NCBI RefSeq assembly: GCF_033101155.1
Contig: NZ_JAWMPX010000002.1
Location: forward strand, 186,001 to 250,000
Source: Tropicimonas sp033101155
GTDB lineage: Bacteria; Pseudomonadota; Alphaproteobacteria; Rhodobacterales; Rhodobacteraceae
Direction: 5' to 3'
Length of the DNA: 64,000 bases
The notes beneath the pieces were generated by a model, which saw only the letters and a list, made by a program, of their open reading frames with translations, was not told the origin of the DNA and did not search any database. This document shows positions 49,749 to 58,853 of the stretch, in pieces (the first letter of the stretch is position 1; every line of letters starts with the position of its first letter). The position numbers and the translations under genes are program-made.

Positions 49749-52511
49749 TCAGTCCATGACCGCCTCGACCTTCACCGCCGAATACTTGAATTCCGGGATC
49801 TTGCCATAGGGATCGAGCGCCGGGTTGGTCAGCAGGTTCACCGCCGCCTCGACAAAGGCGAAAGGAACGAAGACCATATCCGGGGAGACGCCCCGATCCG
49901 CCCGTGCCATGATCTCGATGGTCCCGCGCCGTGTCGTGAGCCGGACCATCTCGCCCGGTTCCACGCCGAGTTTTCGCAGGGTGGCCGGGTGGAGCGAACA
50001 ATTCGCCTCCGGCTCTACCGCGTCGAGCACTTTCGAACGGCGTGTCATCGATCCCGTATGCCAGTGCTCAAGCTGCCGGCCCGTCGTCATCACCATCGGA
50101 TAGTCCGCATCGGGCGCCTCGTCGGGCGCAACAATCGCAGCCGGGGTGAAGCGCGCGCGTCCTTCGGCGCGCGGGAATCCGTCGGCGAAGACAACCGCCT
50201 GTCCCGGATCTGTCTTTGAAAGCGACGGGTAGGTGACCGTCTCGCGTTCAAGCCGGTTCCAGGTGATGTTGTCGAGGCTCGCCATGACCTGTTTCATCTC
50301 GGCAAAGACTTCGCTTGGATGGCTGTAATTCCAGTCCAATCCGAGCCGATCGGCAAGGGCTGCGGTGATCGTCCAATCCTCGCGTGCCTCGCCCGGCGGG
50401 GGGACGGCGGGGCGCACCATCTGCACCTGCCGATTGGTGTTGGAGACCGTCCCGGCCTTCTCGTAAAGCGCCGAGGCCGGCAGGATCACATCCGCGTAAT
50501 TCGCTGTTTCGGTGAGGAAAATATCCTGCACCACGAGATGTTCCAGCTTCGCCAGCGCTTCGCGCGCATGGGCCACGTCCGGGTCCGACATGGCCGGGTT
50601 TTCGCCCAGGATATACATGCCGCGAATGTCGCCCGCATGCACGCCATCAAGGATCTCGGTCACGGTCTGGCCCTTCTCACCGCCGAAATCCTCGCTGCCC
50701 CAGAGATCGGTGAAACTCTTGCGAATGCCGTCATCTGTCACGCTCTGGTAATCGGGCAGGAACATCGGGATCAGCCCCGCATCCGAGGCGCCCTGCACGT
50801 TGTTCTGCCCGCGCAGCGGGTGCAGCCCCGTTCCGGGCCTGCCGACATGGCCACACATCAGCGCGAGCGAGATCAGGCAGCGGGAATTGTCGGTGCCGTG
50901 GATATGCTGCGACACCCCCATGCCCCAGAAGATCATGCCGGCCTTCGCGCCAGCGAATGTCCGTGCGACGTCGCGCAGGGTGTCGGCGTCGATGCCGCAG
51001 AGCCCCGCCATCTTCTCCGGTGCGAAATCGGCGAGATGCGCCTTCTCCGCCTCCCAGTTCTCGGTGAAACGGTCGATATAGGCCGCGTCGTAGAGCTCTT
51101 CCTCGACAATGGTCGCCATGATCGCGTTGAGCATGGCCACATCCGTGCCGGGGCGGAATTGCAGGTTATGCGAGGCGAAGCGTTTCAGCCCGGTGCCGCG
51201 CGGATCCATCGTGATCAGCTTGCCGCCCCGTCCGGCGAACTGCTTGAAGAAGGTGGCCGCGACGGGGTGGTTCTCCAGCGGGTTGCAGCCGATCATGATC
51301 GCGACATCCGCGTTCTCGATCTCGTTGAACGTCGCTGTTACCGCGCCCGAGCCGACATTTTCCAGCAGGGCCGCAACCGAGGAGGCATGGCAGAGCCGGG
51401 TGCAATGATCGACATTGTTGTGACCGAAGCCTTCTCGGATCAGCTTCTGGAAGAGATAGGCCTCCTCATTGGTGCATTTGGCCGAGCCGAACCCGGCCAC
51501 CGCCCGCCCGCCATGGGCCGTGCGCAGCCCGCCAAGCCCGCCGGCAGCGGCTTCCAGCGCCTCGTCCCAGCTTGCTTCGCGGAAATGGGTCGAGAGGTCG
51601 CCCGGATCGACATTCAACCCCTTCGCCGGCGCATCCTCGCGTCGGATCAGCGGCTTCGTCAGCCGGTGTTCGTGATGGATATAGTCGAAGCCGAAGCGGC
51701 CCTTGACGCAGAGCCGTCCCTCATTGGCCGGCCCGTTGATCCCCTCGACATGGGCGATCTTTCCGTCCTTCACCTTGAGATTGACGAGGCAACCGACGCC
51801 ACAGAAGGGGCAGACGCTCTGTGTCTCGCTGTCGAAGTCGTTCTTGTCGCCGCGCTGCGTGTCGTCGAGGATCGCCGCCGGCATCAGCGCGCCCGTGGGG
51901 CAGGCCTGCACGCATTCCCCGCAGGCCACGCAGGTTGAGATTCCCATCGCATCCGCTTGATCAAAAACGGGAAAAGCGTTGTGTCCCCGTCCCGCCATGC
52001 CAATCACGTCATTGACCTGAACCTCGCGGCAGGCGCGCACGCAGAGCCCGCATTGGATGCAGGCGTCGAGATTGACGCGCATGGCGACATGGCTGTCATC
52101 GAGAAGCGGAATGCGCTCCGGTTCCATCGCCGGAAAGCGGCTCTCCTTGACGCCGACCTGATCGGCCACCGCCCAGAACTGGCTGGAGAGGTCATGCGCG
52201 TCCTCGCGCTCCGGCTGGTCCGCCAGCAACATCTCGACCACCATCTTACGGGCGCTCTCGGCCCGTGCGGTGTCGGTCTTCACGACCATGCCTTCCAAGG
52301 GCTCCCGGATGCAGGAAGCGGCCAATCCGCGCTCGCCTTCGATCTCCACCATGCAAGCGCGACAATTGCCGTCCGGCCGGTAGCCGGGGGTGGGGGTGTG
52401 GCAAAGATGCGGGATCCTCAGGCCCTGGCCGTTGGCGACCTCCCAGATCGACTGGCCGGGGTCCGCCTCGACGAGTTTACCGTCGAGGGTAAAGGTGATG
52501 GTATCGGACAT
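49749..52511 (-). CDS. fdsA: NAD-dependent formate dehydrogenase alpha subunit (FdsA type)
   Basis: 920-residue molybdenum or tungsten enzyme oxidising formate to CO2. A 2Fe-2S domain (C37, C50, C53, C67) is followed by 4Fe-4S sites (CIQCGLCVRAC at 152-162, CVACGECVQAC at 195-205), the CPFCGVGC site at 235-242, and the bis-MGD catalytic domain. The metal ligand is Cys, not selenocysteine: DHCTRLCHASS puts it at C375 next to H376, as in R. capsulatus FdsA. The start overlaps the preceding gene (TGATG). fdsC and fdsD, normally downstream, are absent; the next gene converges. Confidence 0.95.
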   Translation of the reverse strand: MSDTITFTLDGKLVEADPGQSIWEVANGQGLRIPHLCHTPTPGYRPDGNCRACMVEIEGERGLAASCIREPLEGMVVKTDTARAESARKMVVEMLLADQPEREDAHDLSSQFWAVADQVGVKESRFPAMEPERIPLLDDSHVAMRVNLDACIQCGLCVRACREVQVNDVIGMAGRGHNAFPVFDQADAMGISTCVACGECVQACPTGALMPAAILDDTQRGDKNDFDSETQSVCPFCGVGCLVNLKVKDGKIAHVEGINGPANEGRLCVKGRFGFDYIHHEHRLTKPLIRREDAPAKGLNVDPGDLSTHFREASWDEALEAAAGGLGGLRTAHGGRAVAGFGSAKCTNEEAYLFQKLIREGFGHNNVDHCTRLCHASSVAALLENVGSGAVTATFNEIENADVAIMIGCNPLENHPVAATFFKQFAGRGGKLITMDPRGTGLKRFASHNLQFRPGTDVAMLNAIMATIVEEELYDAAYIDRFTENWEAEKAHLADFAPEKMAGLCGIDADTLRDVARTFAGAKAGMIFWGMGVSQHIHGTDNSRCLISLALMCGHVGRPGTGLHPLRGQNNVQGASDAGLIPMFLPDYQSVTDDGIRKSFTDLWGSEDFGGEKGQTVTEILDGVHAGDIRGMYILGENPAMSDPDVAHAREALAKLEHLVVQDIFLTETANYADVILPASALYEKAGTVSNTNRQVQMVRPAVPPPGEAREDWTITAALADRLGLDWNYSHPSEVFAEMKQVMASLDNITWNRLERETVTYPSLSKTDPGQAVVFADGFPRAEGRARFTPAAIVAPDEAPDADYPMVMTTGRQLEHWHTGSMTRRSKVLDAVEPEANCSLHPATLRKLGVEPGEMVRLTTRRGTIEIMARADRGVSPDMVFVPFAFVEAAVNLLTNPALDPYGKIPEFKYSAVKVEAVMD

Positions 52512-53056
52512 CAGTGGCTGCCTCCGTGACCTTCATGGCCGGAATTGTCTCCATGACCGCTTCCTGCATATCCGCGCAATTGGGTGTAGATCATGCGCTG
52601 GTGCTGGCTGAGGAGCGGGGCGGTGTTCAGATGCGCAGCGAGATGGACCTTGCGCAGGGCGGCGCGCGCTTCGGCGGCCTCTGCGAGCAGGTTGTCGAGC
52701 TTGCCACTGTCGATCTCGCCACTCCTGAAACCGGCATCGAGCGCCTGTTCCGCCACGAGCATACGGTGCCCCGCCTTCTGCGCGTCCGCCCTCATCGCGG
52801 CGAATATCGTTTCGATCCGGTCGATCTGCTGTTGGTCGAGTCCCAGCTCTACGGCTTGTTCGAGCACATGGGCCGGACCGGGCCAGCCATTGAGCTCTGC
52901 CGGAAGAGCGAGGCCCCAGCCTTCGCCGGCCTCGATTACGGCGATATCCGCCTCGGAGAAGGAGGATATGGTACGACTTTGCTGGCCGGCATAAGGGGCG
53001 TCCTGTGCCATCAGGGGGGAGCCTGCGCAGAGTGCGGCAATCAGACTGGCACGCAT
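52511..53056 (-). CDS. CpxP/Spy-like periplasmic protein with His-rich tail
   Basis: 181 residues: signal peptide (about 1-18), a four-helix Spy/CpxP-like body (55-165; LGLDQQQIDRIETIFAAMRADA, LAAHLNTAPLLSQHQRMIYTQLRG) and a tail GHGDNSGHEGHGGSH with five His able to bind metal. Similar proteins include periplasmic heavy-metal sensors such as ZraP/CnrX. It lies between the two formate dehydrogenase subunit genes, one base after the first and overlapping the second, so it is made with them although they are cytoplasmic. This placement is unusual. Confidence 0.78.
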   Translation of the reverse strand: MRASLIAALCAGSPLMAQDAPYAGQQSRTISSFSEADIAVIEAGEGWGLALPAELNGWPGPAHVLEQAVELGLDQQQIDRIETIFAAMRADAQKAGHRMLVAEQALDAGFRSGEIDSGKLDNLLAEAAEARAALRKVHLAAHLNTAPLLSQHQRMIYTQLRGYAGSGHGDNSGHEGHGGSH

Positions 53057-53057
53057 C

Positions 53058-54752
53058 TCAGATCTCCTCCGGGAAATGCTTCATGGTCAGCAGGAACGGG
53101 TTCGGTGCGGCCTGTCCGAGCCCGCAGATCGAGGCGTCGACCATCGTGGTCGCGAGCTCTTCGAGCAGCGCCCGGTCCCAAGTCTCCGCCTGCATCAGCT
53201 TCACCGCCTTTTCGCAGCCAACCCGGCAGGGAGTGCATTGCCCGCAGCTTTCATCCTCGAAGAAGCGCAGCATGTTGAGCGCGGCCTCGCGGATGCTGTC
53301 CTTGTCCGAGAGCACCACGACCGCCGCAGAGCCGATGAAAGTGCCATGCGCTTGCAGCGTGTCAAAATCGAGCGGCACGTCTGAGAGCGATGCCGGCAGA
53401 ATGCCGGAGGAGGGGCCGCCGGGTTGGAAGGCCTTGAAAACATGGCCTTCGACCATGCCGCCGGCGGCTTCGATGATGTCGGTGATGCTGGAGCCCGCGG
53501 GCAGGAGATAGACGCCCGGCCGCTTGACGCGGCCCGAGACTGAGTAGTTCCGCAGCCCCGTACGCCCGTTATGTTCGACCGTGTTGAGCACCTCCGGCCC
53601 GAAACGTGCGATGCGGGCGACCCAGTAGAGCGTCTCGACATTGTTGACCAATGTCGGCTGTCCGAAGAGGCCGACCTGCGCGACATAAGGCGGGCGGTGG
53701 CGCGGGATGCCGCGTTTGCCTTCGATGGACTCGATCATCGCGCTTTCTTCGCCGCAGATATAAGCGCCGGCACCGCGGCGCATCTCGATATAGCCCCGCT
53801 CGACGATTCCAGCCGCCTCCAACGCCGCGATCTCCTGACGCAGGATCGCGCGCACGGCCGGGTATTCGTCACGCATGTAGAGATAGCAACGTTCCGCCTC
53901 GACGGCCCAGGCGGAGATCAACATGCCCTCGAAGAACATGTGCGGCTCGCGTTCCAGATGGATCCGGTCCTTGAAGGTGCCCGGTTCGCCCTCGTCGCCA
54001 TTGACCGCAAGGTAGCGCGGCCCCGGATTGGCCCGCACGAAGCCCCATTTCTTGCCAGACGGAAAGCCCGCCCCGCCAAGCCCGCGCAGGCCGGCTTCGA
54101 CGAGCTTCTCCTGGACATCTTCCCAATCGCCCGCCGCGCGCAGCAGCCGCAGGGTCCGATACCCGCCCTGGGCGCGGTATTCGAGAAAGGACTGGTGGCC
54201 GGGCAGGTATGGCTCGCGCTCGCCGGAATGAATCGTCGCCACGACCTTCTCGGCCGTGGCATGGCCGATATGGAAATGGCCGATCTCGGCTGAGGGCGCC
54301 TCGTCGCAGCGTCCCATGCAGGGCGCTCGGAGGATGCGGACCTCCGCCGGGGCCAACCCGTCCTCCAGCGCGCGACGCATCTCGGCCGCGCCGGCCATCT
54401 CGCAGGCGAGGCTGTCGCAGATCCGGATGGTCAGGGCAGGGGGCGGGGTTTCGCCTTCGCGGACCACGTCGAAATGGGCATAGAAGGTGGCGACCTCGTA
54501 GATCTCCGCCTGTGAAAGTCGCATCTCTTCGGCCAGCGCCCGGATATGAGCGGCGGAGAGATGGCCATAGGCGTCCTGGATCAGGTGCAGGAACTCGATC
54601 AGCAGGTCGCGGCGCCGGTCGGTCTCGCCCAGAAGCGCGCGAACCTCCGCCAGCGCATGGTCATCGAGCCCACGCCCCTTGGGCCGGTGCCGGCCCTTGC
54701 CGCGCCCGGATTTCCAGATTCCGGATGTATCGTCCGTTCGGTTCCCGTCCAT
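53058..54752 (-). CDS. fdsB: Formate dehydrogenase NADH-binding subunit, fused gamma-beta (NuoE-NuoF)
   Basis: 564 residues joining two usually separate subunits. Residues 30-175 are NuoE/FdsG-like with the 2Fe-2S ligands C112, C117, C145 and C149. Residues 185-564 are NuoF/FdsB-like: GLRGLGGAGFPSGKKW (221-236) and NGDEGEPGTFKDR (251-263) bind NADH and FMN, and CGQCTPCRVGC near 488 with a later Cys in SICGLGQ holds a 4Fe-4S cluster. It hands electrons from the alpha subunit to NAD+. First gene of the operon; the ATG has only weak ribosome-site matches. Confidence 0.93.
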   Translation of the reverse strand: MDGNRTDDTSGIWKSGRGKGRHRPKGRGLDDHALAEVRALLGETDRRRDLLIEFLHLIQDAYGHLSAAHIRALAEEMRLSQAEIYEVATFYAHFDVVREGETPPPALTIRICDSLACEMAGAAEMRRALEDGLAPAEVRILRAPCMGRCDEAPSAEIGHFHIGHATAEKVVATIHSGEREPYLPGHQSFLEYRAQGGYRTLRLLRAAGDWEDVQEKLVEAGLRGLGGAGFPSGKKWGFVRANPGPRYLAVNGDEGEPGTFKDRIHLEREPHMFFEGMLISAWAVEAERCYLYMRDEYPAVRAILRQEIAALEAAGIVERGYIEMRRGAGAYICGEESAMIESIEGKRGIPRHRPPYVAQVGLFGQPTLVNNVETLYWVARIARFGPEVLNTVEHNGRTGLRNYSVSGRVKRPGVYLLPAGSSITDIIEAAGGMVEGHVFKAFQPGGPSSGILPASLSDVPLDFDTLQAHGTFIGSAAVVVLSDKDSIREAALNMLRFFEDESCGQCTPCRVGCEKAVKLMQAETWDRALLEELATTMVDASICGLGQAAPNPFLLTMKHFPEEI

Positions 54753-55154
54753 GTCTCCCCCCGGCTGCCGACATGGGCCGCGCAGCGCTCACTCTCTCTC
54801 CGGCCAGTCTCTCCCCCGGCGCTTTGCGCCAGAAAACAGCCTCGTGACCCGTTCCGCCGCGCTGAAAGCGACAGGCAATGACGGCTCCGCGACCGGGCGG
54901 CGGCCGGTCGCCGCGATCTTTGCAGAGAGAGCTGTGCGTGGGAAGCTGTGTCTTGCGTTGGACGGCACGCCCGCGGCGGAGGTCACGGTCGAAGATTTGG
55001 CGCCGCTCGTGCTGACCCGCCGTGCAGGCGCTCCGCATGACGGCTCCGTCCGCGGACCCACCTCACGGATATGCTACATCCCCAACCGCAGCCGAAAGCT
55101 GGACCCGGGCCGCGCCGCCCCCCATATTGAAAGAACAGGAAAAGGAGAGGCCGC
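54753..55154. other. Divergent intergenic region between formate dehydrogenase and msrA
   Basis: About 400 GC-rich bases with promoters for both directions. In the formate dehydrogenase leader a perfect hairpin GGCGC-AAA-GCGCC lies near 54817-54829, amid purine-rich GGGGAGAGA stretches; a molybdenum-cofactor riboswitch was considered but could not be matched. ORFs here on both strands resemble nothing known. An AAAAGGAG ribosome site for msrA is at 55140-55147. Confidence 0.5.
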
Positions 55155-55817
55155 ATGTTTTTCACCAACTCGGCAAAGACGGAAATGGTCCGCCCGGAAG
55201 ACGCCTTGCCGGGGCGCGAGGCCCCCATCCCCACAGCGTCGGAGCATTTCGTCTCCGGTCTTCCGCTGACGCTCGACATTCCGGAGGGCATGGAGGCCGT
55301 GAGTCTGGGGATGGGCTGTTTCTGGGGGGCGGAACGTCTGCTGTGGCAACTCCCGGGCGTCTGGCTGACCATGGTCGGCTATGCCGGTGGCACCACGCCG
55401 AACCCGACCTATGAAGAGACCTGCACCGCGAAGACCGGCCACACGGAAGTGGTTCGCGTCGTCTTCGACCCCGCGAGGATTTCCTTCGAAGACCTGCTGC
55501 GGGTCTTCTGGGAGAGCCATGACCCAACACAGGGCATGCGCCAGGGCGGCGATGTCGGCACGCAATACCGCTCCGCGATCTTCACGACCACCGCAGAGCA
55601 ACGCCAGACGGCACTCGCCACACGAGACCGGTACCAGGCCGCGCTTGCAACCTCAGGGAGAGGCGCTGTCACAACAGAGATCGCCGATGCACAAGAATTC
55701 TACTTCGCAGAGGCCTATCACCAGCAATACCTGGCAAAAAATCCGTCCGGCTATTGCGGAATCGGCGGAACCGGGGTGTCTTGCCCGGCAATGCCGGGGC
55801 GCGTCTCCGGCGTGTAA
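55155..55817 (+). CDS. msrA: Peptide-methionine (S)-S-oxide reductase
   Basis: 220 residues. Repairs oxidised methionine in proteins. Catalytic C55 lies in GCFWGAE; GYAGG and YxxV-type blocks follow, and resolving Cys residues are near the C-terminus (GYCGIGGTGVSC). The length suits the long E. coli-type MsrA with its N-terminal extension. It precedes a P-loop gene by 14 bases and may be co-transcribed with it. Confidence 0.95.
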   Translation: MFFTNSAKTEMVRPEDALPGREAPIPTASEHFVSGLPLTLDIPEGMEAVSLGMGCFWGAERLLWQLPGVWLTMVGYAGGTTPNPTYEETCTAKTGHTEVVRVVFDPARISFEDLLRVFWESHDPTQGMRQGGDVGTQYRSAIFTTTAEQRQTALATRDRYQAALATSGRGAVTTEIADAQEFYFAEAYHQQYLAKNPSGYCGIGGTGVSCPAMPGRVSGV

Positions 55818-55831
55818 CGGACAGGAGATCT

Positions 55832-56377
55832 ATGGCGGGAAACCGCATTCATATATTCGGCGCAAGCGGGGCAGGGACCACGACCCTTGGCCGCGCGCTG
55901 GCGTCTGCGCTCGAAACCCAGCATTTCGACACGGATGACTTCTACTGGTATCCGACCGATCCCCCCTTCCAGACCAAACGCCCCGTGCCGGAGCGCCGGG
56001 CGTTGATGGAGCAGATGTTCCTGCCCCGGCGCGACTGGGTGCTCTCCGGCTCGCTGGACAGCTGGTCGGAGGGGATCGACCATCGCTTCACATTCGGCGT
56101 CTTCCTCACCTTGCAGACCGAGACCCGGCTGCGCCGCCTGCGCGCGCGTGAGGGGTGGCGGCTTCAGGATGATTCCGAGCGCGCCGGCATGGAGGCGTTT
56201 CTCGACTGGGCCGGATCTTACGATGACGGTCTGCTGCCCGGCCGCAATCGTGCCCGCCACCTCGCGTGGGCGGACACGCTGACCTGCCCGGTCATGACGC
56301 TCGATTCCGGCCGGCCGCTCTCGGCCCTCGTGCATGACATCACCGACACCCTTGACCAGTGGCGCGCAAGAGCCTAG
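55832..56377 (+). CDS. Adenylate-kinase-like P-loop protein with atypical Walker A
   Basis: 181 residues of the adenylate/shikimate-kinase-like P-loop group. The Walker A position reads GASGAGTTT (10-18), with Thr where the phosphate-binding Lys is expected. HFDTDDFYWYPTDPPFQTKRP (about 32-52) and VFLTLQTETRLRRLRARE match a family often annotated as AAA ATPase. AGGAGA precedes the ATG. Function unknown; probably nucleotide binding with reduced or altered catalysis. Confidence 0.78.
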   Translation: MAGNRIHIFGASGAGTTTLGRALASALETQHFDTDDFYWYPTDPPFQTKRPVPERRALMEQMFLPRRDWVLSGSLDSWSEGIDHRFTFGVFLTLQTETRLRRLRAREGWRLQDDSERAGMEAFLDWAGSYDDGLLPGRNRARHLAWADTLTCPVMTLDSGRPLSALVHDITDTLDQWRARA

Positions 56378-56471
56378 CGCCGTGCCAATCTCAGTCGAGC
56401 GGCTGGTCGCCGGAGGCAGGTGCCGACATCGCGCGCGCCCCGTCCAGCCCCGACCCACCAAGGAGCAGACC

Positions 56472-57341
56472 ATGACAACCTTCACCGCCCTGACCACGCT
56501 CAAGGGCAAGGAGCCCGCCGAAGCCCTCGGAGCCGCGATGGAGAATCTCCTGCCCGAACCCACGGGAATCGGTGTTTTCGAGCTCGAGGACGGCTCCGGT
56601 ATCTGGGAAGTCGGCGGCTATTTCACCCAGGCGCCCGACGAGGTCGCCCTTGCACTGCTCGCCGCAGCCCATGGTGCGAAGGATTTCGCCATCTCGGAAT
56701 TGCCGGAAACCGACTGGGTCGCCAAGGTCAAGCGCGAGTTGGCCCCGGTGCGCGCCGGGCGCTTCTATCTCTATGGCAGCCACGATGCCGAGAGCGTGCC
56801 CGAGGGCGTCGAACCGCTGCTGATCGAGGCGGCCATGGCCTTCGGCACCGGGCATCATGGTACCACGCTGGGTTGCCTCAAGGCGCTGGACCGCATCGCC
56901 GCAGATGGCCATGAGGCGCTTCCCGTCGCCGATATCGGGTGTGGCACCGCTGTCCTGGCAATGGCCGCGGCGCGGATCTGGCCGGGCACCATGATTGCGT
57001 CCGATATCGACCCGGTCGCCGTCGATGTCGCCCGAGCGAATGCAAAGGCCAACGGACTTACCGACCGGATGCTCTGCATCGAGGCCACTGGCTTCGATCA
57101 TCCCGACCTCGCCGCCGCCGTGCCGTTCGGGTTGATCTTCGCCAATATTCTCAAAGCGCCACTTATTGCGCTGGCCCCGGACATTGCCGGCGCGCTGAAA
57201 TGCGGCGGATTCGCCATTCTTTCCGGGATCCTCAACGAACAGGCCGAGGATGTGGTCGCCGCCTATGCCGTGGAAGGGGTGATTGTTCACGACCGGGAGG
57301 AAATCGGCGAATGGACGACGCTTTGCCTGCGCAAAACATAA
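56472..57341 (+). CDS. prmA: Ribosomal protein L11 methyltransferase
   Basis: 289 residues. N-terminal L11-binding domain and C-terminal class I methyltransferase with AFGTGHHGTTLGCLKAL (about 133-149, the PrmA signature), motif I VADIGCGTAVLAMAAA and the IFANILKAPL active-site block corresponding to NILAxPL. ATG 56472 has AAGGAG nine bases upstream. Confidence 0.93.
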   Translation: MTTFTALTTLKGKEPAEALGAAMENLLPEPTGIGVFELEDGSGIWEVGGYFTQAPDEVALALLAAAHGAKDFAISELPETDWVAKVKRELAPVRAGRFYLYGSHDAESVPEGVEPLLIEAAMAFGTGHHGTTLGCLKALDRIAADGHEALPVADIGCGTAVLAMAAARIWPGTMIASDIDPVAVDVARANAKANGLTDRMLCIEATGFDHPDLAAAVPFGLIFANILKAPLIALAPDIAGALKCGGFAILSGILNEQAEDVVAAYAVEGVIVHDREEIGEWTTLCLRKT

Positions 57342-57416
57342 CAGTGCCACCGTATTTGCGCCACATTCCCGCCGTACTCTGAGCGCTAACGGGGGCCTTT
57401 GCGCAAGGAATGAGAT

Positions 57417-57764
57417 ATGCGGGATCCGCAATTTAAAGCATTCTCCGGCCGTCTGCGCCGGATCGAGAAGACCCAACGCCGAGGCGGCGGTTTCGAAGCC
57501 GCCGGCACATTGGGGCAGTCTCACTATACCCGCGTGCGTCGTCGCTCGGAACGTCGGTCGCTGCTGCGCCCGGCACTGACCTTCGTCTCCGTGATCATCC
57601 TGATGAAGGGTGGCCTGCTGGCCGCAATCGGTGAAACCTCCTATAGCGAGAAACTTGCCAATCTGCTGCAGGGAAATCTCTTCGAACAGTTCATGGCCTA
57701 TATCATGGCGATTGACCCGGTTTCGAAGGCATTTGCACAGCTGATTGCACCGCTCTTCGGCTGA
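57417..57764 (+). CDS. Small membrane protein of unknown function
   Basis: 115 residues. A basic N-terminal half (RRIEKTQRR, RVRRRSERRS) is followed by one membrane helix (about 51-70, PALTFVSVIILMKGGLLAAI) and an amphipathic C-terminal part. AAGGAATGAG precedes the ATG. It lies 75 bases after prmA and ends 30 bases before a strong terminator. Not recognised. Confidence 0.72.
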   Translation: MRDPQFKAFSGRLRRIEKTQRRGGGFEAAGTLGQSHYTRVRRRSERRSLLRPALTFVSVIILMKGGLLAAIGETSYSEKLANLLQGNLFEQFMAYIMAIDPVSKAFAQLIAPLFG

Positions 57765-57793
57765 CCGCGGACCGCAGGACCAACGTCCAGACC

Positions 57794-57832
57794 AAAAAAA
57801 TGGCGTCGGCAGAAATTGCCGACGCCATTTCA
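57794..57832. terminator. Strong bidirectional terminator
   Basis: Perfect 11-bp stem TGGCGTCGGCA (57801-57811)/TGCCGACGCCA (57817-57827), loop GAAAT, with A7 on the left and TTT on the right. Serves the small membrane protein gene on plus and the 59-codon gene on minus; the long T-run favours the minus direction. Confidence 0.93.
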
Positions 57833-57877
57833 ATCTTTGCCTGTCGCCTGCGCCCGGACGGCGCAGTGGATCAGGTC

Positions 57878-58057
57878 TTAGTTGGAGGCTGCGACCTCGC
57901 CACCGGACATGACGGTGGGCGCCTTGAAGAGACGACGGAAGGAGGCGCCAACCCAGGCAACCATGGCGCGGGAAACGCGCGCCTGCTCCTTGCGGACCTC
58001 GGCTTCGACAGTGAGCCAATGAACGTGTTGGGCGTCGGAATTATTCAGGATGTTCAT
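57878..58057 (-). CDS. Small 59-residue protein
   Basis: Encodes a 59-residue protein starting MNILNNSDAQHVHWL, with a helical middle (VEAEVRKEQARVSRAMVAW) and a basic FRRLFK patch, ending VAASN. The ATG at 58057 has GGAG nine bases upstream and the gene ends 50 bases before a strong terminator facing it, both good evidence that it is real. No family recognised; it resembles short alphaproteobacterial stress-type proteins in size and charge but lacks the DUF1127 motif. Confidence 0.72.
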   Translation of the reverse strand: MNILNNSDAQHVHWLTVEAEVRKEQARVSRAMVAWVGASFRRLFKAPTVMSGGEVAASN

Positions 58058-58349
58058 AATGTTAATCTCCGGTTGTTCGTATCTCTGTGCTTGCCACCAA
58101 GATAACCGTTAGCGCCAACATTACCAGTGTCGCAGCCGCAATGCGGCATTGCAGCATATGCAGGGGTTGTCTCTCGGGCTGCTGTGCTGTTGGTCGAAAT
58201 GAGCAGAAAACAGGCAGGCCGCGCACTCATCCGGGCCTCGGGACGGTTGCCAGAGCGCCCTGGTCCGGCGCAAGCCTCTGGCCGATGTTCCCTTTTCGTG
58301 CTAACCGTGCTTCAACAAAAGGATAACAAGAGCAGGACGAGAAACAGCC

Positions 58350-58853
58350 ATGCGTGTCATCGGCATCGACCCGGGGCTGCGAAACCTCGGCTGGGGCGTG
58401 ATAGAAAGCCAGGGGTCGCGCCTGACCCATATCGCCAACGGATTGTGCAAATCGACCGGGACCGATCTCGGCGCCCGGCTGCTATCGCTGCACGAACAGC
58501 TCACGGATGTGTTCCACCGCTTCGGCCCGGAGGCGGCGGCGGTTGAACAGACATTCGTCAACCGCGACGGGGCGGGGACGCTGAAACTCGGTCAGGCCCG
58601 CGGCATTGCCATGCTGGTTCCGGCGCAGGCCGGACTGGAAATCGGCGAATATGCCCCCAACGCGGTCAAGAAGGCGATTGTCGGCGTGGGGCACGCGGAA
58701 AAACACCAGATCGCGCATATGATCAACATCCATTTCCCGGGCGTGAAGCTGTCCGGGCCGGATGCGGCGGACGCGCTGGCCATCGCCATCACCCATGCCC
58801 ATCACCTGCAATCGGGCTCCCGCCTCTCCGCCGCCATCGCGAGGGCATCATGA
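58350..58853 (+). CDS. ruvC: Crossover junction endodeoxyribonuclease RuvC
   Basis: 167 residues; cuts Holliday junctions. The RNase H-like fold has catalytic D7 (GIDPGLRNLGWGVI), Glu in VEQTFVNRD near 68, and the C-terminal acidic pair in GPDAADALAIA. The last codons overlap ruvA (ATGA). Heads the ruvC-ruvA-ruvB cluster. Confidence 0.97.
   Translation: MRVIGIDPGLRNLGWGVIESQGSRLTHIANGLCKSTGTDLGARLLSLHEQLTDVFHRFGPEAAAVEQTFVNRDGAGTLKLGQARGIAMLVPAQAGLEIGEYAPNAVKKAIVGVGHAEKHQIAHMINIHFPGVKLSGPDAADALAIAITHAHHLQSGSRLSAAIARAS

Noticed and set aside
47434..50001. 855-codon open frame on minus across the fucosyltransferase-like gene
   Set aside because: Antisense shadow of a gene with a good ribosome site and recognisable domains; composition is atypical and rich in Arg/Pro.
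54753..55154. Molybdenum-cofactor riboswitch ahead of the formate dehydrogenase genes
   Set aside because: A GGCGC/GCGCC hairpin is present but I could not fit the conserved core of the Moco motif.
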